A stretch of DNA of 64,000 nucleotides from Superficieibacter sp. 1612_C1 (GTDB lineage Bacteria; Pseudomonadota; Gammaproteobacteria; Enterobacterales; Enterobacteriaceae), in NCBI RefSeq assembly GCF_015234305.1, contig NZ_JADGMI010000002.1, positions 682,001 through 746,000 on the forward strand. The letters are read 5' to 3'. The position numbers and the translations under genes are program-made. Under the pieces are notes generated by a model that worked only from the letters and a program-made list of their open reading frames with translations, ran no database searches and was not told the DNA's origin. Shown here in pieces: positions 53,034-62,367 of this stretch. Numbering within the stretch: position 1 is the first letter of the stretch; every line of letters starts with the position of its first letter.

Positions 53034-53132
53034 ATGTGTGGCATTTTCAGTAAAGAAGTCCTGAGTAAACACCTTGCGTTGAATACCGCTTCTCTGCCGA
53101 ACCTTTTATTAGTGCCTCATGCAGTAATGTAA
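53034..53132 (+). CDS. yobF: YobF small protein, C-terminal half frameshifted relative to E. coli
   Basis: The first 13 codons (MCGIFSKEVLSKH) equal E. coli YobF. After that the frame reads LALNTASLPN to a stop at 53132, giving 32 residues. The E. coli-like continuation (EYRFSAEP ... CSNV) is still present from 53081 in another frame. Compared with E. coli, one base is missing between codon 13 and 53081. The gene may be a real short variant, a damaged gene or a sequencing error. YobF is a heat- and stress-induced small protein that is co-transcribed with cspC in E. coli. Confidence 0.65.
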   Translation: MCGIFSKEVLSKHLALNTASLPNLLLVPHAVM

Positions 53133-53194
53133 TGTCTCAGGTTTATCCATGTTAGAGCCTCCGGGCGAAGAAAACTCTCAAAGGAATTTTGCAA

Positions 53195-53404
53195 ATGGCG
53201 AAGATCAAAGGTCAAGTTAAGTGGTTCAACGAATCTAAAGGTTTTGGTTTCATTACGCCTGCTGACGGCAGCAAAGACGTGTTTGTACACTTCTCTGCCA
53301 TCCAGGGTAACGGCTTCAAAACTCTGGCTGAAGGCCAGAACGTTGAGTTCGAAATTCAGGACGGTCAGAAAGGCCCGGCTGCTGTTAACGTAACCGCAAT
53401 CTGA
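53195..53404 (+). CDS. cspC: Cold shock-family protein CspC
   Basis: A 69-residue single-stranded RNA/DNA-binding cold shock domain ([19 protein letters not shown] with RNP1 KGFGFI and RNP2 VFVHFS). CspC is made at normal temperature, binds many mRNAs and stabilises rpoS mRNA. The start at 53195 follows AAAGGAATTTTGCAA and gives the E. coli length. It is downstream of yobF in the same transcript. Confidence 0.96.
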
Positions 53405-53453
53405 ATCTGAAACCACTGATCTTGTCGCGCGCATGCGCATCACTATCAGCTTT

Positions 53454-53480
53454 AAAGCCTCGCCAGCGCGGGGCTTTTTT
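53454..53480 (+). terminator. Rho-independent terminator after cspC
   Basis: AAAGCCTCG ... CGGGGCTTTTTT with a short loop. Confidence 0.8.
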
Positions 53481-53622
53481 ACGACATTTTTTCAAAGTGT
53501 TACAGTACGCCTCTTCTCGTCGTGGTTTGTTGCAAAACGACATCATAATTCTCACCGCTGACCCGGCGTACAAGGTATTCTCCTGCCCGATCATAGCTTT
53601 GTAATGGACGAATGGAGTCTGC

Positions 53623-55368
53623 GTGCAGCATAAAAGCATCAATTCGGGTAATCATTTCACTGCACTGCGTTTTGGCATGGTGTGCGTTGCGATTTTAGGC
53701 TGTCTGACCGTTCTGCTGGTGCGTGTCGGCTGGTTGCAAATCGTGGAGCCGGATAAGCTGGTTCAGCAAGAAGATATGCGCTCGCTGCGTGAAATTCCGT
53801 CAGAGGCACCGCGCGGGATGATTGAAGATCGTAACGGAAGGCCGCTGGCGGTCAGCGTCCCGGTCAGTGCCATCTGGGCCGATCCCTATACGCTGCTGCA
53901 AAAAGGCGGTCCGGGAACGGATGCGCGCTGGCAGGCGCTGGCAAAACTGTTACACATGCCCTTAGATACTTTGGCACAGCGCATCAATGAACATCCGCGC
54001 TCGCGTTTCCTTTATCTGGCACGCCAGGTCGATCCACAGCAGGCAAAATGGGTCGGCAAACTGAATCTGCCGGGCATTAATCTGCGCGATGAATCCCGAC
54101 GCTTTTACCCTGCGGGCCACGTGGCGGCGAATCTGATTGGATTTACCAACATCGATGGTCAGGGCATTGAAGGGGTGGAAAAAAGCTTTAACGCCCAGCT
54201 AACGGGCAAAGCGGGCGCACGTCTGGTGCGTCGCGATCGTCACGGGCAGGTGATTGAAAATCTTACCGACGTCACGCCGGTACCGGCTCACAATATTCAG
54301 CTCAGCATTGATGAACGTCTGCAAACGGTGACGGAGGATGCGCTTGATAATGCTGTCCGGTGGAACAAGGCACAGTCGGGGGCGGCGGTATTAATTAAGA
54401 TTGATACCGGGGAGATCCTCTCAATGGCGAGCTACCCGGACTTTAATCCGAATAATCGGGAAAATGCGACGCTGGATGATTTTCGCAACCGGGCGATTAG
54501 CGATACCTTTGAGCCGGGCTCGACGGTAAAACCGCTGGTGATCATGACCGCACTTCAGCAGGGCATTGTGCAACCTGACAGCGTGGTCGATACCCATCCC
54601 TATACCCTGGACGGTCATCGCATTCGCGACGTGGGCTACTATCCGGAACTGACATTGACCGGTATTTTGCAAAAATCGAGTGATACCGGCGTTTCCCGGC
54701 TTTCGCTGGCTATGCCTGTACAGCATCTGCTGGATACGTATGAGGGCTTTGGCTTTGGTGAACCGACGGGGCTTGGCCTGACAGGGGAAAGTAGCGGGCT
54801 GATGCCACAGCGTCGATACTGGGGCTTACTCGACCGGGCGACCTTTTCATTTGGCTACGGCCTGATGGTGACGCCGCTACAGCTGGCGCATGTTTATGCA
54901 ACTATTGGCAGTTTCGGTCTTGAGAAGCCGCTGTCGATCACCCGTATCGATCCGCCGGTAATCGGCAAGCGGGTGATGCCGGAAGAAATTGTCCATCAGG
55001 TTGAGCACATGATGGAAAGCGTGGCGCTGCCGGGCGGAGGCGGGATCAAGGCGGCGGTGCGCGACTATCGCGTGGCGGTGAAGACCGGGACGGCGAAAAA
55101 AATTGGTGATGACGGCAAGTACGTTGATAAATACGTCGCGTACACGGCGGGCGTTGCGCCTGCCAGCCATCCTCGCTATGCGCTGGTGGTGGTAATTAAC
55201 GATCCGCAAAATGGCAAATATTACGGCGGGGCCGTGTCCGCGCCCGTTTTCAGTCAGATTATGGGGGATGTATTGCGGCTGGAAAACGTGATGCCGGATG
55301 GCATGCCTGCCGATTCAAAAAATCTGCTGGTGATGCATACCTCACCAGCGGAGCCTCCCACACTGTAA
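53623..55368 (+). CDS. FtsI-type penicillin-binding protein (PBP3SAL type)
   Basis: A 581-residue class B PBP, a transpeptidase paralogue of FtsI. One N-terminal helix (about residues 16 to 34) leads to the dimerisation domain and the transpeptidase domain with SXXK at Ser300 (EPGSTVKPL), SXD at Ser352-Ser353-Asp354 (KSSDTG) and KTG at 487 to 489 (KTGTAKK). The gene order cspC-PBP-rlmA matches Salmonella, where PBP3SAL is a second division PBP used at acid pH inside host cells. E. coli K-12 lacks it. The start is GTG at 53623 behind ATGGAG. The acid-pH role is inferred from the homologue. Confidence 0.88.
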   Translation: MQHKSINSGNHFTALRFGMVCVAILGCLTVLLVRVGWLQIVEPDKLVQQEDMRSLREIPSEAPRGMIEDRNGRPLAVSVPVSAIWADPYTLLQKGGPGTDARWQALAKLLHMPLDTLAQRINEHPRSRFLYLARQVDPQQAKWVGKLNLPGINLRDESRRFYPAGHVAANLIGFTNIDGQGIEGVEKSFNAQLTGKAGARLVRRDRHGQVIENLTDVTPVPAHNIQLSIDERLQTVTEDALDNAVRWNKAQSGAAVLIKIDTGEILSMASYPDFNPNNRENATLDDFRNRAISDTFEPGSTVKPLVIMTALQQGIVQPDSVVDTHPYTLDGHRIRDVGYYPELTLTGILQKSSDTGVSRLSLAMPVQHLLDTYEGFGFGEPTGLGLTGESSGLMPQRRYWGLLDRATFSFGYGLMVTPLQLAHVYATIGSFGLEKPLSITRIDPPVIGKRVMPEEIVHQVEHMMESVALPGGGGIKAAVRDYRVAVKTGTAKKIGDDGKYVDKYVAYTAGVAPASHPRYALVVVINDPQNGKYYGGAVSAPVFSQIMGDVLRLENVMPDGMPADSKNLLVMHTSPAEPPTL

Positions 55369-55429
55369 TGATTTCCTCACGGGGCGATAAGCGTTACACT
55401 TTCGCCCTTCAATTTTTCCCGGAGTCGTT

Positions 55430-56224
55430 ATGTCCTACAGTTGCCCGCTTTGCCATGCCCCGTTGACCCGGCATGAAAACAGCTATCTTTGCCCGCAGCG
55501 GCATCAGTTTGATCGGGCAAAAGAGGGATACGTTAACCTGCTGCCGGTACAGCATAAACGTTCACGCGATCCGGGAGACAGTGCGGATATGATGCAGGCG
55601 CGACGCGCCTTTCTCGATGCCGGGCACTACCAGCCGCTACGCGATGCGCTGGTGGAAAAGCTGCGCGTACTGGAACCGGCAGCGCTGCTCGATATAGGAT
55701 GTGGCGAAGGCTATTACACCCATGCGTTTGCCGATATTGCCGGAGAAACGTGGGGGCTGGACGTGGCAAAAGCGGCGATCCGTCCGGCAGCAAAACGCTA
55801 TCCGCAGGTGAATTTTTGCGTCGCATCCAGCCAGCGACTGCCGTTTACCGCGCAGAGCATGGATGTCATCATTCGCATCTATGCGCCATGTAATCCGCAG
55901 GAGCTGGCGCGGGTGGTTAAGCCGGGCGGGTGGGTGATAACGGTAACGCCGGGACCCCGACATCTTATGGAATTAAAGGGGCTGATTTACGATCAAGTCC
56001 ATCTGCATGAACTGTCGAATGAGCAGCTTGCCGGGTTTGTGCTTCGTCAGCATGACACGCTGGGTTATGACATGACGCTCAATGGCGCAGAAGCGGTGGC
56101 GCTGCTGCAAATGACGCCTTTCGCATGGCGGGCAAAGCCGCAGGTGTGGGAAACGTTAAAGACGCAGTCTGCATTTCGCTGCCAGACGGATTTCAGCATC
56201 CATTGCTGGCAGCGGGAGAGTTAA
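55430..56224 (+). CDS. rlmA: 23S rRNA m1G745 methyltransferase RlmA
   Basis: A 264-residue SAM-dependent enzyme that methylates guanine 745 of 23S rRNA. An N-terminal zinc finger (SCPLCHAPL ... [20 protein letters not shown]) is followed by a methyltransferase domain ([27 protein letters not shown]). It is five residues shorter than E. coli RlmA. Its stop shares TTAA with that of mntP on the other strand. Confidence 0.95.
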   Translation: MSYSCPLCHAPLTRHENSYLCPQRHQFDRAKEGYVNLLPVQHKRSRDPGDSADMMQARRAFLDAGHYQPLRDALVEKLRVLEPAALLDIGCGEGYYTHAFADIAGETWGLDVAKAAIRPAAKRYPQVNFCVASSQRLPFTAQSMDVIIRIYAPCNPQELARVVKPGGWVITVTPGPRHLMELKGLIYDQVHLHELSNEQLAGFVLRQHDTLGYDMTLNGAEAVALLQMTPFAWRAKPQVWETLKTQSAFRCQTDFSIHCWQRES

Positions 56225-56784
56225 CCGGCGTAATGGCTCCAGAGGATCTGGATGCCGATACCAATCAGCACAATACCTCCGAGAATTTCAGCCCGTTTGC
56301 CCAGTAGCGGGCCAATAAAGCGACCGATCATCATACCGGTGGTGGACATGACCAGCGTTGCACAGCCAATCGCCAGCGCGGTAGCAATTATATTGACCTG
56401 GAGGAACGCCAGACCCACGCCGACGGCCATCGCATCCAGACTGGTGGCAATCGCGGTGGTCACCAGCAGCCAGAAACCGTGACGGTGCGGCGGCGCTTCC
56501 TCTTCCTCATTCCCACGAAAGCCTTCAAATACCATACGGCAGCCTAAAAACAGCAGCAGGAAAAAGGCGATCCAGTGATTCCACTCCAGCACAAACTGGG
56601 TCGCCAGCATACCCAGCGCCCAGCCAATCAGCGGCGTCAGCGTTTCAACGGCACCAAAGATAAGGCCGGTACGCAGGGCTTCAGAAAATTTGGGTTTATG
56701 GAGGGTGGCACCCTTTCCGATAGAGGCAGCGAAGGCATCCATCGACATGCCGAGGGCAAGAAGAACGGTAGCGGATAAATTCAT
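56221..56784 (-). CDS. mntP: Manganese exporter MntP
   Basis: A 187-residue membrane protein with six helices in two related halves. Each half carries an Asp motif in a helix ([28 protein letters not shown]), the Mn2+ path of the family. It pumps manganese out of the cytoplasm. The start at 56784 (MNLSATVLL) matches E. coli MntP; the longer frame runs into the riboswitch. Upstream lie a yybP-ykoY riboswitch, a Fur-like box and two MntR-like palindromes. Confidence 0.95.
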   Translation of the reverse strand: MNLSATVLLALGMSMDAFAASIGKGATLHKPKFSEALRTGLIFGAVETLTPLIGWALGMLATQFVLEWNHWIAFFLLLFLGCRMVFEGFRGNEEEEAPPHRHGFWLLVTTAIATSLDAMAVGVGLAFLQVNIIATALAIGCATLVMSTTGMMIGRFIGPLLGKRAEILGGIVLIGIGIQILWSHYAG

Positions 56785-56847
56785 AAAAGCGTCCTGACCG
56801 GGATCCATTAAACACACCACCACCCCCAGCAAACAGCGGTTGATGCG

Positions 56848-56969
56848 CCTATGGTCTCGCCTGAACGCAGTGTTGCGAACCGTACGCGCCACGTTTTTCA
56901 ACGAGTATGTTGACACGTACATTTCCGGGAATATGGAAATCGGCTACTCCCCAATGACGGGCGCAACCT
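56848..56969 (-). promoter_or_regulatory. Manganese (yybP-ykoY) riboswitch in the mntP leader
   Basis: On the minus strand the leader contains TTGGGGAGTAGCCGATTTCC and, about 90 bases later, CAGGCGAGACCATAGG, the conserved elements of the yybP-ykoY aptamer, as in the E. coli mntP leader. Mn2+ binding is known to raise mntP expression. The aptamer ends about 65 bases before the mntP ATG; boundaries are approximate. Confidence 0.8.
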
Positions 56970-57026
56970 TAACATATTTAATTAATATCAGACAATAACA
57001 AAAAATGATTATTTCGCTATCTAGTT

Positions 57027-57045
57027 GATAACGATTTTCATTTAG
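57027..57045. promoter_or_regulatory. Fur-like box upstream of mntP
   Basis: GATAACGATTTTCATTTAG agrees with the Fur consensus GATAATGATAATCATTATC at 13 of 19 bases. E. coli mntP also responds to Fur. Confidence 0.5.
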
Positions 57046-57093
57046 TTTTATGGGTGAATAAAACGTTAATAAATATAAGCGTATTACTCAGGT

Positions 57094-57113
57094 AATATAG
57101 CCGTGGCTATATT
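57094..57113. promoter_or_regulatory. MntR-like palindrome 1
   Basis: AATATAGCCGTGGCTATATT is a perfect 9-bp palindrome with the ATAGC/GCTAT arms of the MntR box (AACATAGCAAAGGCTATGTT type). It lies upstream of the mntP promoter region. Confidence 0.65.
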
Positions 57114-57133
57114 CAGGAACACCAGCGTGAAGG

Positions 57134-57155
57134 AAATATAGCAGCGGCTATAAAT
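57134..57155. promoter_or_regulatory. MntR-like palindrome 2
   Basis: AATATAGCAGCGGCTATAAA from 57135, with the same ATAGC/GCTAT arms and less perfect ends. Its centre is about 41 bases (four helical turns) from the first palindrome and about 20 bases from the yobD stop. Confidence 0.6.
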
Positions 57156-57163
57156 ATAACCTG

Positions 57164-57619
57164 TTAATTTGTAACGAGTAATTTATATATTTTTTCCAGA
57201 TCGTCTATATTTCGTACCCTTACCAGCAGGCGGCGTTGCTCCAGCTGGATCACCAGCACACCATCCTCGGATAAATTCATCTCTTTAATACGGTTATATT
57301 CTATCCATGCATTAGTAAAGAAAAAGCCCGCTTTTTTGAAAATGATCTTCGGCATGCGGATCCAGAACAGATACAGACCCATTAATGCCAGCGCACTTAA
57401 TAACCATGTGGTTATAATTGCACCATGCGCATTCACGTTGTTGTAGATAAGAATGACAATTAAACCGACAAAGATAATACCGTCGATGCGGCTACGGCGC
57501 AGCAGCGGCACGGCGAGCAGGGTGGGGCCGTTACGGCGGGGCATGATGAACTGATCGTAGAGTGCAAATCCCAGCAGCAGGGCGATAAACACGACCAGCA
57601 CGATATCGGTCAGGGTCAT
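57164..57619 (-). CDS. yobD: YobD, DUF986 inner-membrane protein
   Basis: A 151-residue protein with about three membrane helices ([50 protein letters not shown]) and a soluble C-terminal part ([20 protein letters not shown]). It matches E. coli YobD. Function unknown. It lies downstream of manZ after a terminator and upstream of mntP on the same strand. Confidence 0.92.
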   Translation of the reverse strand: MTLTDIVLVVFIALLLGFALYDQFIMPRRNGPTLLAVPLLRRSRIDGIIFVGLIVILIYNNVNAHGAIITTWLLSALALMGLYLFWIRMPKIIFKKAGFFFTNAWIEYNRIKEMNLSEDGVLVIQLEQRRLLVRVRNIDDLEKIYKLLVTN

Positions 57620-57630
57620 TAATTTTCCTC

Positions 57631-57657
57631 AAAAAAAAGCCGGGGCAGAGCCCCGGC
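57631..57657 (-). terminator. Rho-independent terminator after manZ
   Basis: On the minus strand GCCGGGG-CTCTG-CCCCGGC is followed by eight T. It ends the manXYZ transcript ahead of yobD. Confidence 0.9.
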
Positions 57658-57671
57658 AGCATAACACTTAA

Positions 57672-58523
57672 TTACAGACCCAGCAGGCCAACAGCATAAC
57701 CGGCGATACCGATAACGAAGAAGCCAACGATGATCCACAGCGGGTTGACTTTCTTACGCAGCAGCCACATACATGCGAAGGTCAGCAGCAGAGGAACCAG
57801 ACCCGGCATCAGCTGATCGAGGATCGTCTGTACCGTGGTAACGTTCTCTTTACCGGTCTGGTCCGTGATCCGCGATACCACCAGCGGAATATTCACGTGT
57901 GTCCACTTGTTGACCAGTGCCCCCATGACAAACAGGCCGAGGATTGACGCCCCCTCAGTCAGTTTCTGTAAGAAGCCACCGCCCATATCCTTAACGATAT
58001 CGATACCTTTACGGTAGCCGTAAGCCACGCCGTAATAACGGGTTGCCAGACGCACCACGTTAAACAGGATGAAGAACAGCAGTGGCCCGAGCAGGCTGCC
58101 GCTCATCGCGATACCGGCACCCAGTGCGGCAAACACCGGACGTACGGTACCCCAGAAGATCGGGTCGCCTACACCTGCCAGCGGCCCCATCAGACCAACT
58201 TTGATACCGTTGATGGCACCATCGTCGATCTCAGCGCCGTTAGCACGCTGCTCTTCCATCGCCAGCGTTACGCCCAGAACCGGAGCCGCAACGTAAGGAT
58301 GGGTGTTAAAGAATTCCAGGTGACGCTTGATAGCCTGTTTACGCGCATCGTTGTTTTCCGGATACAGGCGTTTAATCGCCGGTACCATGGAGAAACAGAA
58401 GCCCAGCGCCTGCATACGTTCGAAGTTCCATGAACCCTGGAACAGGTTAGAACGAAGGAACACGCCACGAATATCACCCGGAGTCAGTTTTTTCTCGGTG
58501 GTAGTTTTAGTGATATCAACCAT
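57672..58523 (-). CDS. manZ: Mannose PTS enzyme IID
   Basis: A 283-residue membrane subunit that with ManY forms the sugar channel of the mannose phosphotransferase system (mannose, glucose, glucosamine and others). Family stretches include GVFLRSNLFQGSWNFERMQ, EEQRANGAEIDDGAINGIK and GPLAGVGDPIFWGTVRP. The ATG at 58523 is preferred because AGGTGA lies five bases upstream; a GTG three codons earlier is possible. ManYZ also serves as entry route for lambda DNA and some bacteriocins in E. coli. Confidence 0.95.
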   Translation of the reverse strand: MVDITKTTTEKKLTPGDIRGVFLRSNLFQGSWNFERMQALGFCFSMVPAIKRLYPENNDARKQAIKRHLEFFNTHPYVAAPVLGVTLAMEEQRANGAEIDDGAINGIKVGLMGPLAGVGDPIFWGTVRPVFAALGAGIAMSGSLLGPLLFFILFNVVRLATRYYGVAYGYRKGIDIVKDMGGGFLQKLTEGASILGLFVMGALVNKWTHVNIPLVVSRITDQTGKENVTTVQTILDQLMPGLVPLLLTFACMWLLRKKVNPLWIIVGFFVIGIAGYAVGLLGL

Positions 58524-58535
58524 TTCGCTCACCTG

Positions 58536-59336
58536 TTAGTCCAGTTCATTATCAAGATCGTTTGCACCAGCCGCCTGAACCGGGGCCCCTGCGGAACGGT
58601 TGTATTTCGGGCTCAGCTGGATGTACAGCACTGCCATCACCGCGCCGATAACACCAAGCGCAACCAGGTTAAAGTTGGTAAAGGCCGCAGTCACAAAGCC
58701 CAGATAGAAGAACGGCATCAGGTAGCCTGCGCGCATCATGTTGATGACCATCGCGTAACCAACAACCACGATCATACCACCGGCGATGTTCAGACCGCTG
58801 GTGACCACTTCCGGAATGGCGTTCAGCATGTTCTGGACTTCACTGGTCCCGACAGAAACCGCAACGATAACCGCCGGGATCGCGATACGCATCGCCTGCA
58901 GGAACAGGGAAGAGACGTGGATCCAGGACAGTGCCGTCAGGTTGCCGTTTTCCGCCGCCTTATCCGCAGCGTGCTGGAATGCAACGGTGATGGTACGAAC
59001 GATGATGGTCAGAACCTGGCCTGCCGCCGCCAGCGGGATGGCCAGCGCGATACCCGCACCGATACCCTGATGACCGGCAATAACCAGAATGGTCGAAATG
59101 ATAGACGCCAGCGCCGCATCAGGTGCAACCGCCGCACCGATGTTCATCCAGCCCAGGGCGATCATTTCCAGCGTACCACCGATAATAATACCGGTTTTCA
59201 TATCCCCAAGAACGATACCGACGAGGGTACAGGCGACCAGCGGGCGGTGGCACTGAAATTCATCGAGTATCGACTCCATACCCGCGATACACGCTACGAT
59301 AAATATCAGCACAATCTGAAGAACGGTAATCTCCAT
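58536..59336 (-). CDS. manY: Mannose PTS enzyme IIC
   Basis: A 266-residue multi-helix membrane subunit of the mannose PTS (MEITVLQIVLIFIVACIAGMESILDEFQCHRPLVACTLVG in successive parts at the N-terminus). It binds and moves the sugar with ManZ. The gene lies between manX and manZ, with short gaps. The C-terminal tail (SAGAPVQAAGANDLDNELD) is hydrophilic. Length equals E. coli ManY. Confidence 0.97.
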   Translation of the reverse strand: MEITVLQIVLIFIVACIAGMESILDEFQCHRPLVACTLVGIVLGDMKTGIIIGGTLEMIALGWMNIGAAVAPDAALASIISTILVIAGHQGIGAGIALAIPLAAAGQVLTIIVRTITVAFQHAADKAAENGNLTALSWIHVSSLFLQAMRIAIPAVIVAVSVGTSEVQNMLNAIPEVVTSGLNIAGGMIVVVGYAMVINMMRAGYLMPFFYLGFVTAAFTNFNLVALGVIGAVMAVLYIQLSPKYNRSAGAPVQAAGANDLDNELD

Positions 59337-59398
59337 TGTACTTCTCCTATAAACGTAAGACTAAAATATGAAAATTGAATGATAACCAGCGCGACGCG

Positions 59399-60367
59399 TT
59401 ACTTACCGATTTTGCCAATCAGCTCCATCATTTTCAGTTTCTGATCGCTGGAGACCTTACGGACTTCCAGCTCAATGCCACGTTCGTTAAGTTTTTTGAA
59501 CGCGTCGATGTCTTTTTCATCGACCGAAACGGCGTTATTGACCTGAGTTTTGCCCTGGCGGAATGCCATGCCGCCGATGTTCACGGAGGTAATTTTCACG
59601 CCACCTTCCACCAGACGTTCAACGTCGGTTGGATTGGTAAACAGCAGCATGACGCGCTCGCCCGCATATTTCGGGTTGTTGTAAACGCGGATCATTTTAT
59701 CAACGTCAACCACGTGCGCCGTTACGCCCGGAGGCGCAACCTGAGTTAACAGGGTTTTACGCACGGTGTCTGCCGCGACTTCGTCACTGACGACGATGAT
59801 GCGACGGACGTTGGTTTCTTTCGTCCAGCGGGTAGCAACCTGACCGTGAATCAAGCGGTCATCAATACGCGCAAGACCAATGACCATATAGTCATTTGCA
59901 CCCATCGGTTTGACCGGTGCAGCCGCGCGTGGCGCAGCAGCGACAGGGGCTGGTGCGGCACTCTCAACCGGTTTCGCTTTCAGCGCTTTCACGCCTTCAC
60001 GACCCGTTTCGACTGCCAGGGCAACCAGTTCATCAAACGTCGGATTATCATCGCGACCCATCAACGTCTCGACCAGCATCGGAATATTGACGCCAGCGAT
60101 GACTTCATAGTGCTCTTTATCGACGACAATGCGGCTGGCAGCGTTGAACGGGCTGCCTCCCCATGTATCGACGAGAAATAGCACGCCGCTAGCGGTATCG
60201 AGTTTCGCTAACTGAGCGTTATACTTTTCAATCAGTGTTTCTGCATTTTCGCCTGGGACAAAGTCAATCCAGCCGACGTTTTCCTGCTCCCCCAACAACA
60301 TCTCTGCCGTCTTAAGCAGCTGTTCTGCCGCCCAACCATGTGTACCAATTACAATAGCAATCGTCAC
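59399..60367 (-). CDS. manX: Mannose PTS enzyme IIAB
   Basis: A 322-residue cytoplasmic phosphocarrier. Domain IIA (residues 1 to about 135) has the phosphorylation site His10 (IGTHGWAAEQ). An Ala/Pro-rich hinge (about 136 to 155) leads to domain IIB with His174 (DDRLIHGQVATRW). It passes phosphate from HPr to the sugar. The start is GTG at 60367 behind AAAGGAGGTAGCAA, as in E. coli, where the sRNA SgrS pairs near this region to shut down manXYZ under sugar-phosphate stress. Confidence 0.97.
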   Translation of the reverse strand: MTIAIVIGTHGWAAEQLLKTAEMLLGEQENVGWIDFVPGENAETLIEKYNAQLAKLDTASGVLFLVDTWGGSPFNAASRIVVDKEHYEVIAGVNIPMLVETLMGRDDNPTFDELVALAVETGREGVKALKAKPVESAAPAPVAAAPRAAAPVKPMGANDYMVIGLARIDDRLIHGQVATRWTKETNVRRIIVVSDEVAADTVRKTLLTQVAPPGVTAHVVDVDKMIRVYNNPKYAGERVMLLFTNPTDVERLVEGGVKITSVNIGGMAFRQGKTQVNNAVSVDEKDIDAFKKLNERGIELEVRKVSSDQKLKMMELIGKIGK

Positions 60368-60804
60368 TTGCTACCTCCTTTATTATCGTTAATACATCGA
60401 CTATAAGATGCATTGCGAATCGTCGTCAGAAACCGAATCGATTCAGATCTCTGCTCTGGCCCTAAAATGGTTACTACAGTGAATTATTTTAGTTAGTAAA
60501 AAAATAAATAATGTGATGAAGATCCGTAATTTAAATTTGTACGGAGATTAATTTCGCAGCGCAAAAAATCGCACAGATTGCAAAGACAGGTAAATCTTTG
60601 CCAAATGTTATTTCTGTCTGTTATGTTTATCTTTCGTTTAACATAGCAGGAGAACAGGGCAGTTGCCCGTCATATGGACCGTCACCGACGTCTCTTTACA
60701 TTCACGCACGCTCGTGCCACCCGTCACCTCACTATTCCTTCCGTCTTTGTCGCGCCTGAAATAACCCCGGCGCTGACCAAACACGTCGTCAGCAGGAGCA
60801 GATC
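60368..60804. other. manX-yoaE divergent control region, with a possible Mlc site
   Basis: About 435 bases between divergent starts. An AT-rich imperfect inverted repeat (TTATTTTAGTTAGTAA followed by AAAAATAAA, 60484 to 60508) resembles the Mlc operator pattern of the E. coli manX promoter, and TGTGATGAAG beside it could be half a CRP site. These matches are weak. No gene is seen in this gap. Confidence 0.45.
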
Positions 60805-62364
60805 ATGGAATTGTTAATGGATCCCTCAATCTGGGTCGGGCTACTCACGCTCGTGGTCCTTGAGATCGTTCTTGGCATTGATAACCTGGTCTTTATTGCC
60901 ATCCTCGCGGATAAATTGCCGCCTAAACAGCGTGATAAGGCCCGTTTAATCGGTCTGTCGCTGGCGCTGATCATGCGACTGGGGCTGCTTTCGGTTATCT
61001 CGTGGATGGTGACGCTCACCAAACCGCTTTTCAGCGTCTGGGACTACGCCTTCTCTGGCCGCGATTTAATTATGCTGCTGGGGGGGTTGTTCCTGCTGTT
61101 TAAAGCGACGACGGAACTTCATGAGCGGCTGGAAAATCGCCAGCATGACGGCGGACATGGTAAAGGTTACGCGAGTTTCTGGGTGGTGGTCTTACAGATC
61201 GTCGTCCTTGATGCGGTGTTCTCCCTCGATGCGGTGATCACCGCGGTAGGGATGGTCAACCATCTGCCGGTGATGATGGCGGCGGTGGTGATCGCGATGT
61301 CGGTCATGCTGCTGGCGTCGAAGCCGTTGACCAACTTTGTTAACCAGCATCCGACCGTGGTAGTGCTGTGCCTGAGTTTCCTGTTGATGATCGGCCTGAG
61401 TCTGGTGGCCGAAGGGTTTGGCTTCCATATTCCGAAAGGCTATCTGTACGCGGCAATTGGCTTCTCGATTATTATCGAATTTTTCAACCAGGTGGCGCGA
61501 CGCAACTTTATCCGCCATCAGTCAACGCTGCCGCTGCGCGCCCGTACCGCCGACGCCATCCTGCGTCTGATGGGCGGACGCAAACGTAACGGTACGCAAA
61601 GTGAGTCGGACAGCCATACCCACGTTCCGATCCCGGAAGGAGCCTTTGCTGACGAAGAGCGTTACATGATCAATGGCGTTCTGACGCTGGCTTCCCGCTC
61701 GCTGCGCAGCATTATGACCCCGCGCGGAGACATTAGCTGGGTTGATGCCAACCTGAGTACTGAGGCCATCCGCCAACAGCTCCTCTCCTCACCGCACAGC
61801 CTGTTCCCGGTGTGCCGGGGCGAGCTGGATGAGGTGATTGGTATCGTGCGGGCAAAAGAGCTGCTGGTGGCGCTGGAAGCGGGTGAAGATGTCGCGGCGA
61901 TGGCCTCTGCCTCTCCGGCTATCGTGGTTCCGGAGACGCTGGATCCCATCAACCTGTTAGGCGTTCTGCGCCGTGCGCGCGGCAGTTTTGTGATGGTAAC
62001 CAACGAGTTCGGTGTGGTGCAGGGGCTGGTCACGCCGCTGGACGTACTGGAAGCCATTGCCGGTGAGTTCCCGGATGCGGATGAAACACCGGAAATCATT
62101 GGCGATGGTGAAGGCTGGCTGGTGAAAGGCGGAACCGATCTTCACGCGCTGCAACACGCGCTGGATCTGGATAACCTGGTTAACGATGAAGACGATATCG
62201 CCACGGTCGCCGGTCTGGTGATCGCGGTTAATGGCCATATTCCCGCCGTGGGCGAGGTAATTGAACTGGCTCCGCTGCGGATCACTATCGTTAAAGCTAA
62301 TGATTATCGCGTAGACCTGGTTCGCGTTGTTAAAGAACCTTCGGAACACGACGAAGAAGAGTAA
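60805..62364 (+). CDS. yoaE: YoaE, TerC-like membrane protein with CBS and CorC domains
   Basis: A 519-residue protein. The N-terminal TerC-type membrane domain (about residues 1 to 240) has seven helices with conserved acidic residues ([37 protein letters not shown]), as in metal-exporting TerC proteins. A CBS pair (about 300 to 430, [18 protein letters not shown]) and a CorC/HlyC domain (to the end) follow. A role in metal ion balance is likely from the family. It is divergent from manX and ends 3 bases from the pdeD stop. Confidence 0.93.
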   Translation: MELLMDPSIWVGLLTLVVLEIVLGIDNLVFIAILADKLPPKQRDKARLIGLSLALIMRLGLLSVISWMVTLTKPLFSVWDYAFSGRDLIMLLGGLFLLFKATTELHERLENRQHDGGHGKGYASFWVVVLQIVVLDAVFSLDAVITAVGMVNHLPVMMAAVVIAMSVMLLASKPLTNFVNQHPTVVVLCLSFLLMIGLSLVAEGFGFHIPKGYLYAAIGFSIIIEFFNQVARRNFIRHQSTLPLRARTADAILRLMGGRKRNGTQSESDSHTHVPIPEGAFADEERYMINGVLTLASRSLRSIMTPRGDISWVDANLSTEAIRQQLLSSPHSLFPVCRGELDEVIGIVRAKELLVALEAGEDVAAMASASPAIVVPETLDPINLLGVLRRARGSFVMVTNEFGVVQGLVTPLDVLEAIAGEFPDADETPEIIGDGEGWLVKGGTDLHALQHALDLDNLVNDEDDIATVAGLVIAVNGHIPAVGEVIELAPLRITIVKANDYRVDLVRVVKEPSEHDEEE

Positions 62365-62367
62365 TCT

